From contig NZ_JAKZHX010000008.1 of NCBI RefSeq assembly GCF_022568815.1, positions 124,001 to 188,000 on the forward strand: 64,000 bases of DNA. The letters run 5' to 3'. The position numbers and the translations under genes are program-made. The notes under the pieces were generated by a model that was given only the letters and a program-made list of their open reading frames with translations, searched no databases and was not told the DNA's origin. Below, piece after piece: positions 16,779-25,309 of this stretch. The DNA comes from Undibacterium paludis (GTDB lineage: Bacteria; Pseudomonadota; Gammaproteobacteria; Burkholderiales; Burkholderiaceae_D). Each line of letters starts with the position of its first letter. Position 1 is the first letter of the stretch.

Positions 16779-17732
16779 ATGAGAAAACCGCGTATGAACA
16801 TCACTCTGGAACAACGCTATCTTGGCACACTGGCTGGCCTGGCCTGCGGGGATGCTGTTGGTACGACGGTAGAATTCTCCGCATGCGGCAGCTTCACACC
16901 TGTGACTGACATGATTGGCAAGGGGCCTTTTGGTTTGCTACCCGGTGAATGGACCGATGACACCTCCATGGCGCTATGTCTGGCAGACAGCCTGTTGACC
17001 AAAAACGGCTTCGACGCCAAAGACCAGATGGGACGTTACCTGAACTGGTGGAAATGGGGTTACCTGAGTTCCACCGGCATTTGTTTTGACATAGGCAATA
17101 CCGTGCGTGATGCCTTGTCACGCTATGCCAGTAGCGGCGAACCCTATTGTGGTGCAGAGCACCCCAGCACGGCTGGTAATGGCTCACTGATGCGGCTGGC
17201 CCCAGTTGTGATGTTTGGCTACCCCGACGTGTCGTCGGCAATCCACCATGCGGCAGAGAGCTCGCGCACTACCCATGCCGCAGCAGAAGCCGTGCAAAGC
17301 TGCCAGTTGCTGGCCGCCATATTGTGCAGGCTGTTTGCCGGCTGCAACAAGACGGATTTGTTTGCGGTACTGCCATACACACCGTCCGAGCCAAAAATCA
17401 TCGCTCTCAGCAAGGCGGAGTTCATGAACAAAGACAGTACACAAATACGCGGCAGCGGCTATTCTGTCGAATCGCTCGAAGCTTCGCTATGGTGCTTTAT
17501 GCATACCGACAGCTTTGAAAGCGCCATCCTCACCGCTGCCAATCTGGGCGACGATGCGGATACGACCGCTGCCATCACGGGCCAGATCGCCGGCGCTTAT
17601 TACGGAATCAAAGGTATCCCGGCAACATGGCTGGAACGACTGGCCATGCGTGAAGAAATATTGCGTATGGCACGGGAGTTGTATCAGCGCTTTGGCAGCA
17701 GGGACGTTTTGCAAGTGAGTGAGTCTGCATGA
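16779..17732 (+). CDS. ADP-ribosylglycohydrolase (DraG/ARH family)
   Basis: 317 residues. The magnesium-binding signatures are intact: GLACGDAVGTTVEF, EWTDDTSMALCLADSL, GNGSLMRLAPVVM and [22 protein letters not shown]. It should remove ADP-ribose from an acceptor or cleave a related ADP-ribose compound in the cytosol. An ATG at 16794 is an alternative start. The stop overlaps the macrodomain gene by 4 bp (ATGA). Expression is probably controlled by the palindromes just upstream. Confidence 0.9.
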   Translation: MRKPRMNITLEQRYLGTLAGLACGDAVGTTVEFSACGSFTPVTDMIGKGPFGLLPGEWTDDTSMALCLADSLLTKNGFDAKDQMGRYLNWWKWGYLSSTGICFDIGNTVRDALSRYASSGEPYCGAEHPSTAGNGSLMRLAPVVMFGYPDVSSAIHHAAESSRTTHAAAEAVQSCQLLAAILCRLFAGCNKTDLFAVLPYTPSEPKIIALSKAEFMNKDSTQIRGSGYSVESLEASLWCFMHTDSFESAILTAANLGDDADTTAAITGQIAGAYYGIKGIPATWLERLAMREEILRMARELYQRFGSRDVLQVSESA

Positions 17733-18185
17733 AAGAGCGTACTGGTGATTTATTGGCGCTCGCTTTGCAGGGCGAATTTGACGTTATCGTTCATGGCTGT
17801 AACTGTTTTTGCACCATGGGTACAGGTATTGCCAAGAGCATCAAAAACCAATTCCCTGAAGCTCACGCAGCAGATCAAATGACTTTGCCCGCCGATCATA
17901 CCAAGCTGGGAAGCTACAGCCACGCTCGCATACAAAGGGATGGCAGACAATTCGTCATCATCAATGCCTATACACAATCCGACTGGCGCGGCAAAGGCGT
18001 GAAGGCTGATTATGCAGCAATACGCCAGGTGTTTTCTGGCGTAGCCAGGGAGTTTCATGGCATGCGGGTAGGTTACCCGTTGATAGGCGCCGGTCTGGCT
18101 GGAGGGAACAGGGCATTGATTGCTCATCATTGATGAAGAATTGACTGGTCTTGATCATGTTCTGGTCAGATTACCGGCAAGCTGA
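17729..18185 (+). pseudogene. Macrodomain protein with C-terminal frameshift
   Basis: The open frame from 17729 gives 134 residues ending at 18133. It has macrodomain features: DVIVHGCNCFCTMGTGIAKSI (ADP-ribose loop), KLGSYSHARI, IINAYTQ and YPLIGAGLAGG. After ALIA the frame reads HH-stop, but the neighbouring frame from 18126 continues IIDEELTGLDHVLVRLPAS to TGA at 18183-18185, which is the expected last helix and strand. So a 1-2 base indel near 18122-18126 truncates the last 20 residues. The ADP-ribose pocket is intact, so partial function is possible. Overlaps the upstream gene by 4 bp. Confidence 0.78.
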
Positions 18186-18211
18186 TACATCACTTTTGCA
18201 GGGGGCTAACT

Positions 18212-19258
18212 TTGTCGACTTCTAGTGCAAACGCCATTCAAGGATGCCTGATGGGTATTGCCGTCGGTGATGCCATCGGTTTACCGTATGAAGGCATGTC
18301 ACCAAGACGTATCCATCGTTTGGCGAAATTCCCTTTGCAGCATGGCTTGTTGCCAGGAAGGGGCATGGTCAGCGATGATACCGATCACGCGATTTTTGTC
18401 AGTCAGGCGCTGATCGCTGGCAAAGGTGATGTGAATCAATTCAGACGCGCCCTTGCATGGCGATTGCGATTCTGGTTGTTGTGTCTGCCAGCCGGCGTGG
18501 GTTTTGCGACTTTGCGCAGCATCATGCGGCTATGGCTGGGTTTGTCGAATAGCGGGGTTTATTCCGCAGGTAATGGTCCTTGCATGCGCAGCGGCATGAT
18601 AGGCGCAATACTGGCCCATGATGTACAGGCGCGCCGTGTTCATGTACAAGCTTCAACGATGATGACGCATACCGATCCCAAAGCCTTTGCCGGAGCGATG
18701 GCAATCGCCGAAGTCGTGGCGCGCATCGTCAACGGACAATGGCCGGGCAAGCCGCAACTGGACGAGTTGATCGCAGTGCTGACAGATATTTCACCGGATG
18801 CTGACTGGCAGCTTGCTGTTACACGTATCAACGCTGCCTGCAAGGCCCCTGACTCCATGCTGGCAGCGCAGCAGTATTTTGGGGGGCAACATGGCGTATC
18901 AGGCTACGCCTTGCATACTGTGCCATTTGCATTGATCGCCTGGTATCAGCACTACGGTGATTACAGGGCGACTATAGAAGCGGTCGTGCGTGCAGGTGGC
19001 GACACCGATACGGTGGCGGCGATTGCAGGCGCCATGGCTGGAGCAAGCGTTGGTCTGCCTGGTATTCCGGCTGAATGGCGCTCAGGTCTGGCAGACTGCC
19101 CGCACAGTGGCAGCTATCTGACCGCGCTAGGCAGGCGTATCTGCAAACACGATGAAACCGTTTCACTGCGTTTTTCTTTCTTGCTGTTTCCGCGCAATAT
19201 GCTGTTTCTTGTTATTGTTTTACTACATGGACTACGGCGCTTGTTGCCACCGTATTAG
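18212..19258 (+). CDS. ADP-ribosylglycohydrolase, second copy
   Basis: 348 residues from a TTG at 18212 preceded by a strong GGGGG site; no ATG lies near. Motifs: GIAVGDAIGLPYEGMSP, VSDDTDHAIFVSQAL, GNGPCMRSGMIGA, THTDPKAFAGAMAIAEV and RAGGDTDTVAAIAGAMAGA. It is more like the ADP-ribosyl-dinitrogenase-reductase-hydrolase branch than the copy at 16.8 kb. The C-terminal 30 residues (FSFLLFPRNMLFLVIVLLHGL) are an unusual hydrophobic extension that could anchor it to the membrane. Last gene of the ADP-ribose operon. Confidence 0.85.
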   Translation: MSTSSANAIQGCLMGIAVGDAIGLPYEGMSPRRIHRLAKFPLQHGLLPGRGMVSDDTDHAIFVSQALIAGKGDVNQFRRALAWRLRFWLLCLPAGVGFATLRSIMRLWLGLSNSGVYSAGNGPCMRSGMIGAILAHDVQARRVHVQASTMMTHTDPKAFAGAMAIAEVVARIVNGQWPGKPQLDELIAVLTDISPDADWQLAVTRINAACKAPDSMLAAQQYFGGQHGVSGYALHTVPFALIAWYQHYGDYRATIEAVVRAGGDTDTVAAIAGAMAGASVGLPGIPAEWRSGLADCPHSGSYLTALGRRICKHDETVSLRFSFLLFPRNMLFLVIVLLHGLRRLLPPY

Positions 19259-19282
19259 ACAGGACGCAGAAACCTGTTCATC

Positions 19283-19345
19283 TGGCATTCCATCCCTTGA
19301 TATTGACCAATTCTTTCCTTACCAGGGGAGAGGGTTGGAATGCCA
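19283..19345. repeat. 10 bp inverted repeat between convergent genes
   Basis: TGGCATTCCA at 19283-19292 and TGGAATGCCA at 19336-19345 are perfect reverse complements 43 bp apart, in the gap between convergent genes. It may be a long-loop terminator or a decayed element. Confidence 0.4.
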
Positions 19346-19368
19346 TAGACTTCATGCTGACACGCAGA

Positions 19369-19755
19369 TCAACTGATATCAGTGATCGCCTTGATCAAGT
19401 CATCTTCAAACGCAAATTCTGACACGCCTTGCAACTGCAATTGCTGGCCCTGTTTCAAGCCATTTGGTAAGTCCATGCCCACTACTGCGTTGAAACTGAT
19501 TTCCAGTTTGACGTTGCCATTGTCCAGGGTTTCGCGCCGCAAGGGCGTCTGTTCGCGTGAGCTGAAGAAATTTTTGGACATGTCAGCCAGCTTGAAAAAC
19601 TCTTCTTTCCCGGATGTCGATACGGTCACTTCTGCGCCAGAGATATTGTGGAAGCTGACATCATCATGCAAGAGCTTGAGCATGCCTTCGATGTCGAAGT
19701 TGTTATAGGCACGTATGTAACGGTCTACCAGTTGCTTTTTCAGTTCGTCATGCAT
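19369..19755 (-). CDS. SnoaL/NTF2-like protein
   Basis: 128 residues. Pattern LVDRYIRAYNNFDIEGMLKLLHDDVSFHNIS...FFKLADMSKNFF is typical of the SnoaL-like polyketide cyclase/NTF2 fold, a small cone-shaped pocket protein. The ATG at 19755 has GAAAGG upstream; an in-frame TTG at 19770 is less likely. Stands alone. Function unknown. Confidence 0.72.
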   Translation of the reverse strand: MHDELKKQLVDRYIRAYNNFDIEGMLKLLHDDVSFHNISGAEVTVSTSGKEEFFKLADMSKNFFSSREQTPLRRETLDNGNVKLEISFNAVVGMDLPNGLKQGQQLQLQGVSEFAFEDDLIKAITDIS

Positions 19756-19785
19756 GGGGTTACCTTTCAAAAATTTTGGCTATTG

Positions 19786-19953
19786 CGTTTTCAGGATTGC
19801 AAGCTCGAAAGTATCGTCGACGCCATTGCCGCCTGCGGTGCCGTGACAACAGCCATCGCCTTGCGTAGCGAGGCCAGCAAACCTGTCCTGCGCGCCGCCC
19901 TTGAGGAGAGTGAGGGACTGTCAGCAGATACGACTAATGCAGGTTTTTGTTAA
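19786..19953 (+). other. Possible coding remnant
   Basis: An open stretch with GC-biased third codon positions (...KLESIVDAIAACGAVTTAIAL then RSEASKPVLRAALEESEG) ends with TAA at 19951-19953. It has no plausible start upstream and no family I recognise. It lies in a 509 bp gap between the SnoaL-like and VOC genes and may be the end of a deleted gene. I see nothing else in the rest of the gap (19954-20264) beyond an AT-rich stretch. Confidence 0.3.
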
Positions 19954-20264
19954 GCCTGTATCCAGACTGGAACGAATTGTTGCCAGGAGATGATTTTGTC
20001 GAAAAAAGCACTACCGGAGTTTTGCCAAATGCACTATGCTGCTTAAATCTTAAGCAGCAAACTCCCCCGCGCATCAACTTGTCATCCCATTCTGACATCT
20101 GCCGTATATCCTTGTCCATATATACTGCATTTGTGACACGGTGTTGTGTCGATAAGTGTCGATATGTGTGGATATAAGCAGAGCGCAGAGTGATGATGCG
20201 AATGAGTAAGCTGAGCACCATGGTATCCACTGTCAAGCCGTCAATAGCACTTTCTGGAGGTCTT

Positions 20265-20624
20265 ATGAAACCTATCGCCAGCACCACAGTCCTGCAAGTT
20301 TCCAATTTTTCCAAATCACTGCATTTTTATACCGAAATCCTGGGTTTTGAACTTGATTTCAAATATGGCGAACCTGAATGCTATGCCGGTCTGTCATGGG
20401 GCAGCGCCTATCTGCACATCGGCACATTTTCACCCTATAAAGACAATACCGGCCATGGCGTCATCTACCTGACGTTTGAAGAAGTGGATTCGATTTATAA
20501 ACGGCTGGTCAAGGCCGACGTGCAGTTTTATTCGCATATCGCAGACCAGGACTATGGCATGCGTGATTTTTCCGTCAAGGACCCCGACGGTAATCAGATA
20601 GGCTTTGGAGCTTCCATCGCCTGA
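20265..20624 (+). CDS. Glyoxalase/bleomycin-resistance (VOC) family protein
   Basis: 119 residues, one VOC module: TTVLQVSNFSKSLHFYTEILGFEL at the N-terminus and MRDFSVKDPDGNQIGFG at the C-terminus, with the metal-ligand Glu/His pattern only partly apparent. The ATG at 20265 has an ideal GGAGG site 7 nt upstream, so earlier in-frame ATGs are ignored. Substrate unknown. Confidence 0.85.
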   Translation: MKPIASTTVLQVSNFSKSLHFYTEILGFELDFKYGEPECYAGLSWGSAYLHIGTFSPYKDNTGHGVIYLTFEEVDSIYKRLVKADVQFYSHIADQDYGMRDFSVKDPDGNQIGFGASIA

Positions 20625-20672
20625 AGATCAATGATTGCGCTGCAGATGCACCAGTATCATGCGTGAAGGTGA

Positions 20673-21566
20673 TTAGCTGGCATGAATTTTTTTGACAAAG
20701 GTGCACTTGGTATACGCCAGGCTGAAACCTGCTCTTTCCGTATTACGTGAGCTGGCATTCGCCGGTCTGGCGGTAACGCAGGCCAGCACGCAAGAGGTTT
20801 GCTGTGCCGCCGCCAGCCGCGCCTGTAATAAAGACTGCTGCACACCACGCCCGCGATACGCAGGCAGGGTACTGGCAATATACAGATAAGCCACCTTACC
20901 CGCAGCCGTGTCAATCACACTCATGCCGGCGCTACCGGCCACTTCCCCATTGATGCGCGCCAGGTACAGACTGCTGTCTTCGCGCAGTACAGCCATCTGC
21001 GCCAACACCTCCAGCAGCCGCGCAGGGCGTGGCCTGGCCTGCACGGCAAAGCCGGCGACAGAATGCGTGACAAATACAGACGCAAGCGCAGTCTTGTCTG
21101 TCACGATTTCTATCTCTTCGTGATTGGTTGCCTTGCCGTCAAAATCATCGAGCCTGCGCGCATAGGTATTGCTGAAGTCTGTCACCACATACCCACGCCG
21201 CGCTATCAACGCCAGCGCACCAGGGTCTGCATGGGTGCACAGGTCAATCTCAGTATCAAGGCCCAGCGCAGCATAGGCCTGTTCCAGTTGCGCTATCGAT
21301 TCAACATCAGGGACCGCACCCATCCCCATGCCAGTGACATGGTTGAGCTTGCGACCAAATCCAGCCTCAGTGAAGGCGGCAATGCCTCCGCATACGGGTA
21401 TGGCGCATGCATTGTTGTTTTGCGTCAGCTGCCGGTATGCTTCAACCTGCTGCCGCAAATGTTCTGCTTCGACGGCTTCAAGCAGGCGGGCGATGTCGGG
21501 GGTAGTGAGAAGCGCAGGCGAGAATTGTTTTATGTGAACATCGGCGGTTTCTGCTGTGCTGGCCAT
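20673..21566 (-). CDS. GNAT-family N-acetyltransferase, two-domain
   Basis: 297 residues. The C-terminal GNAT domain shows AYLYIASTLPAYRGRGVQQSLLQARLAAA (acetyl-CoA loop RGRG) and NASSRNTERAGFSLAYTKCTF. The N-terminal half (about 150 residues) looks like a degenerate second GNAT domain. The ATG at 21566 is preferred over a TTG at 21587; neither has a clear ribosome-binding site. Promoter sequence must share space with the palindromic element at 21598-21730. Confidence 0.75.
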   Translation of the reverse strand: MASTAETADVHIKQFSPALLTTPDIARLLEAVEAEHLRQQVEAYRQLTQNNNACAIPVCGGIAAFTEAGFGRKLNHVTGMGMGAVPDVESIAQLEQAYAALGLDTEIDLCTHADPGALALIARRGYVVTDFSNTYARRLDDFDGKATNHEEIEIVTDKTALASVFVTHSVAGFAVQARPRPARLLEVLAQMAVLREDSSLYLARINGEVAGSAGMSVIDTAAGKVAYLYIASTLPAYRGRGVQQSLLQARLAAAQQTSCVLACVTARPANASSRNTERAGFSLAYTKCTFVKKIHAS

Positions 21567-21597
21567 ATTTATTAAAGTATTTGTCAATATGAAGTAT

Positions 21598-21730
21598 GTA
21601 GGTTGGGCCGGGCCTCGCTAGGCTAACGCTTCATCAGCCCAACTCCAACTCCCTCAATTCCTTCATGCGTTTTTTAAGGCCTGGTGTTGGACTGATGAAG
21701 CCTAGCCTAGCGAGGCCCGACCCAACCTAC
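21598..21730. repeat. 133 bp palindromic MITE-like element
   Basis: Two arms of about 48 bp, 21598-21648 (starts GTAGGTTGGGCCGGGCCTCG) and 21683-21730 (ends CGAGGCCCGACCCAACCTAC), are imperfect reverse complements around a 34 bp centre. No coding capacity. The whole could fold into one long hairpin between the GNAT promoter and the polA stop. Confidence 0.8.
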
Positions 21731-21767
21731 GAAAAATAGCTTAACGAGAAATAATGAATTTAGCTCT

Positions 21768-24539
21768 CTAATGCGCCTCTTCCCAATTCCCGCCCACGCC
21801 AACTTCTGCCAATAAAGGCACATCAAGCTTCGCTACCGTCGCCATTAATTCCGGTAATTTCTGTTTGACCAGTTCCAGCTCGGCTTGCGGTACTTCGAGT
21901 ACCAGTTCATCGTGCACCTGCATGATCATTTTTGATTGCAGTTTTTCTGTTTCCAGCCAACCCTGTACGGCGATCATGGCGAGTTTGATGAGGTCGGCGG
22001 CGGTGCCTTGCATGGGGGCGTTGATCGCGGCGCGCTCGGCTCCGGCGCGGCGGGGGCCGTTGGGGGAATTGATTTCTGCCAGCCACAGGCGGCGGCCAAA
22101 CACGGTTTCTACATAGCCGTGGGCCTTGGCCTTGGTGCGGGTGTCGGCCATGTACTGGGCGACGCCGGGGTAGCGCTGGAAGTATTTGTCGATATAGCTT
22201 TGTGCAGCACTGCGTTCTATGCCGAGGTTGCCAGCCAGGCCAAAGGCGCTCATGCCATAGATGAGGCCGAAGTTGATGACCTTGGCATAGCGGCGTTGTT
22301 CGCTGCTGACTTCATCGAGGGCAACAGCGAATATCTCGGATGCGGTGGCTCTGTGGATATCTTCGCCATTGGCAAAGGCGGCCAGCAGGCTGGCATCGCC
22401 CGAGATATGGGCCATGATGCGCAATTCGATTTGCGAATAGTCGGCAGAGATGATGACATTGCCCGGCCCGGCGACAAAGGCTTCGCGTATGCGGCGGCCT
22501 TCTGCCGTACGCACGGGGATGTTTTGCAGGTTAGGGTCATTCGATGCCAGACGGCCGGTGACGGCCACGGCTTGCGCATAATTGGTGTGGACGCGGCCAG
22601 TGCTGGCGTTGACCATCTTGGGCAACTTGTCGGTGTAAGTCGATTTGAGTTTGGCCAGGCCACGGTATTCAAGGATGATCTTGGGCAAGGGGAAATCTTC
22701 GGCCAGCTTCTGCAGGACTTCTTCATCGGTCGATGGTGCGCCGGAAGGAGTTTTCTTGACGACGGGCAGGCCCAGCTTGCCAAAGAAAATTTCACCGAGT
22801 TGCTTGGGTGAATTCAAATTGAAGGGTTGTTCTGCCAGTTCATAGGCTTTTTGTTCCAGCTCCAGCAGACGTATGCCGATTTCATGCGACTGGGTTTCCA
22901 GCAGGTCTTTGTTGATGTGTACGCCATTGCGTTCTATCTTTTGCAGCACGACTGAGGTGGGCAATTCTATGTCGTGATAAACGCGCAGCAGATTCGCATC
23001 CGGTTCTATTTCTGGCCACATGGCCAGGTGCAGTTGCAGAGTGATGTCGGCATCTTCTGCCGCATAGGCGGTGGCACGCTCCAGGTCAACCTGGTCAAAG
23101 CCGATCTGGCTCGCGCCCTTGCCGCAGACTTCTTCAAAGCTGATGGTCTTTTTGCCGAGGTGGCGCATGGCCAGGCTGTCCATGTCATGCGATTTATGCG
23201 ATTCAAAGACATAGGATTCGAGCAGGGTATCATGCGCGATGCCGCGCAGGTTCACACCCTGGTTGGCGAAAATATGGCTGTCGTATTTGAGGTTTTGGCC
23301 GACCTTGGGTTTGTTCTCGTCTTCGAGCCAGGGGCGCAGTTTTGCCAGCACCAGCTCGCGCGACAATTGCTCAGGCGCGCCGGGGTAGTTATGAGCGACC
23401 GGGATGTAAGCTGCATGACCAACTTCGCAGCACAGCGAGATGCCGACTAGTTGCGCCGTCATCGGTTCGAGCGAAGTGGTTTCGGTATCGACGGCGGTCA
23501 GTGTGGCGGCATTGATGCGTTCCAGCCAGGCGTCGAGTGCAGCTTCAGTCAGTACGGTTTCGTAGTTGACCTCAATGCTGGCGGCTGTTGCCGCTTCTTC
23601 ATTGAACAAGCCGCCTTGCACAGGGCTGGAGGCTACCTGTGCCTTGGCAGCGGGCAGTGGTGTTGCGCCAGCCGTGGCGTCACCCGTCAGTTCACGCAGC
23701 CAGGTCTTGAAGCCCCAGCGGGTGGCAAAGGCAATCAGTTCTTCCTTGTTCTCACCTTTGGCGACCAGGCTGTCCTGGATGGACTGGTAGTGGCCGGTCA
23801 GGTCGCAGTCTGTCTTGACGGTGATCAGCACGCGGCCCTGCGGCAGCCAGTCCAGCGCACTGCGCAGGTTGTCGCCAACCACGCCCTTGATCTTGTCAGC
23901 GTTGGCGATGACACCATCAAGGCTGTCGTATTCGGTCAGCCATTTGACGGCAGTCTTGGGGCCGCACTTGGTTACACCGGGCACATTGTCGACAGTATCG
24001 CCAATCAGGGTCAGGTAATCGATGATGCGGTTGGGGGGGACGCCAAACTTGGCCAGCACACCGGGCTCATCCAGTGTTTCATTGCTCATGGTGTTGATCA
24101 GGGTGACATTGGCATTGACCAGTTGCGCCAGGTCTTTGTCACCGGTAGAGACGATGGTGTTGAAGCCGAGCCTGGTTGCCTCTACTGCCAGGGTGCCGAT
24201 AACGTCATCGGCCTCTACCCCTTCCACCATCAGGATGGGCCAGCCCAGAGCCTTGACGGCCTGGTGTATGGGTTCTATCTGGAGCCGCAAATCATCAGGC
24301 ATGGGTGCGCGCTGGGCCTTGTATTCAGGGTAGAGGTCGTCACGGAAAGTCTTGCCTTTTGCATCGAACACGCAGGCGATGTATGCTGCCGGGTAATCCG
24401 TGTGCAGGCGGCGTAACATATTGACCATGCCATGGATGGCGCCGGTGGGCTCGCCTTGCGCATTGCGCAGGTCAGGCAGGGCATGGAAGGCACGGTACAG
24501 GTAACTGGAGCCATCGACTAACAAGAGGGTATTTTGCAT
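21768..24539 (-). CDS. polA: DNA polymerase I
   Basis: 923 residues, full length. The N-terminal 5'-3' exonuclease (TLLLVDGSSYLYRAFHALPDLR, VEADDVIGTLAVEA), the 3'-5' exonuclease domain (TAVDTETTSLEPM) and the C-terminal polymerase with motif A SADYSQIELRIMAHISGD, motif B RRYAKVINFGLIYGMSAFGL and motif C MIMQVHDELVLEVP are all intact. It fills gaps in repair and removes Okazaki primers. Its ATG directly abuts the ATG of the divergent LOG gene, so its promoter must lie inside that gene. Confidence 0.98.
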   Translation of the reverse strand: MQNTLLLVDGSSYLYRAFHALPDLRNAQGEPTGAIHGMVNMLRRLHTDYPAAYIACVFDAKGKTFRDDLYPEYKAQRAPMPDDLRLQIEPIHQAVKALGWPILMVEGVEADDVIGTLAVEATRLGFNTIVSTGDKDLAQLVNANVTLINTMSNETLDEPGVLAKFGVPPNRIIDYLTLIGDTVDNVPGVTKCGPKTAVKWLTEYDSLDGVIANADKIKGVVGDNLRSALDWLPQGRVLITVKTDCDLTGHYQSIQDSLVAKGENKEELIAFATRWGFKTWLRELTGDATAGATPLPAAKAQVASSPVQGGLFNEEAATAASIEVNYETVLTEAALDAWLERINAATLTAVDTETTSLEPMTAQLVGISLCCEVGHAAYIPVAHNYPGAPEQLSRELVLAKLRPWLEDENKPKVGQNLKYDSHIFANQGVNLRGIAHDTLLESYVFESHKSHDMDSLAMRHLGKKTISFEEVCGKGASQIGFDQVDLERATAYAAEDADITLQLHLAMWPEIEPDANLLRVYHDIELPTSVVLQKIERNGVHINKDLLETQSHEIGIRLLELEQKAYELAEQPFNLNSPKQLGEIFFGKLGLPVVKKTPSGAPSTDEEVLQKLAEDFPLPKIILEYRGLAKLKSTYTDKLPKMVNASTGRVHTNYAQAVAVTGRLASNDPNLQNIPVRTAEGRRIREAFVAGPGNVIISADYSQIELRIMAHISGDASLLAAFANGEDIHRATASEIFAVALDEVSSEQRRYAKVINFGLIYGMSAFGLAGNLGIERSAAQSYIDKYFQRYPGVAQYMADTRTKAKAHGYVETVFGRRLWLAEINSPNGPRRAGAERAAINAPMQGTAADLIKLAMIAVQGWLETEKLQSKMIMQVHDELVLEVPQAELELVKQKLPELMATVAKLDVPLLAEVGVGGNWEEAH

Positions 24540-25277
24540 ATGAACGGAAACAGGAAAGAGGTAACAAGGTTGCGCCAGATCATCGATCAGGAGAAAGCAA
24601 CATCGCTGAAAGCGCGTGAATCATGGCATATGTTCACAATTATGGCAGAGTTTATCGAATCCACCGAAAGGCTTTCCACAATCCGCCCGGCGGTGACGAT
24701 ATTCGGTTCTGCCCGCACCAAGCCAGACGATCCGGATTATGTCAAATGTGTGGATCTGGCGCGCCGCCTGTCGGACGAGGGTTTTGCTGTCATCTCCGGT
24801 GGCGGCCCCGGCATCATGGAGGCGGCCAACAAGGGAGCATTTGAAGGGGCATCGCCTTCGGTGGGGCTCAATATCGAATTGCCACATGAGCAACGCAGCA
24901 ATCCCTGGCAAAACATCAGCCTGTCCTTCCGCCATTTCTTTGCCCGCAAGGTGGCCTTTGTCAAATATGCCGACGCTTATGTAGTTTTCCCTGGCGGGTT
25001 TGGCACCATGGATGAAGTCAGCGAAGTCCTGACCCTGATACAGACAGGCAAGAGCCGCCACATTCCGGTTATCCTGGTCGGCACCAGTTTCTGGAGCGGC
25101 CTGCTGGAATGGATCAGGACGCAGATGGCTGGCAACGGCATGATAGACCACGCAGACCTGGATTTGGTGCAATTGATTGATGAGCCTGCCAATATCGTCG
25201 ACGCGATCTTTGCGTTTTACGAAGCCAGGGACATTGAGCCTTCAGAAGACGAACGGCAAAAAATGCTGTATCTGTAG
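24540..25277 (+). CDS. LOG-family protein (TIGR00730 type)
   Basis: 245 residues. The Rossmann-like lysine-decarboxylase-like/LOG motifs are present: VTIFGSARTKPDDP, GGGPGIMEAANKGAFEG and VVFPGGFGTMDEVSEVLTLIQTGK. Family members are cytokinin-riboside phosphoribohydrolases or related nucleotide hydrolases; the bacterial role is often unclear. The ATG at 24540 touches the polA ATG. A TTG about 10 codons in, preceded by AGAGG/AAGG, may be the real start. Confidence 0.88.
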   Translation: MNGNRKEVTRLRQIIDQEKATSLKARESWHMFTIMAEFIESTERLSTIRPAVTIFGSARTKPDDPDYVKCVDLARRLSDEGFAVISGGGPGIMEAANKGAFEGASPSVGLNIELPHEQRSNPWQNISLSFRHFFARKVAFVKYADAYVVFPGGFGTMDEVSEVLTLIQTGKSRHIPVILVGTSFWSGLLEWIRTQMAGNGMIDHADLDLVQLIDEPANIVDAIFAFYEARDIEPSEDERQKMLYL

Positions 25278-25309
25278 AACCCTGGGAAAGTCAGAAAAGG
25301 TTAACCTGC

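Noticed and set aside
19934..20314. 126-residue minus-strand frame opposite the VOC promoter
   Set aside because: Composition is not protein-like and it overlaps the start of a well supported gene.
21936..24416. Long plus-strand frames opposite polA
   Set aside because: They are antisense to intact polymerase motifs and have no family resemblance.
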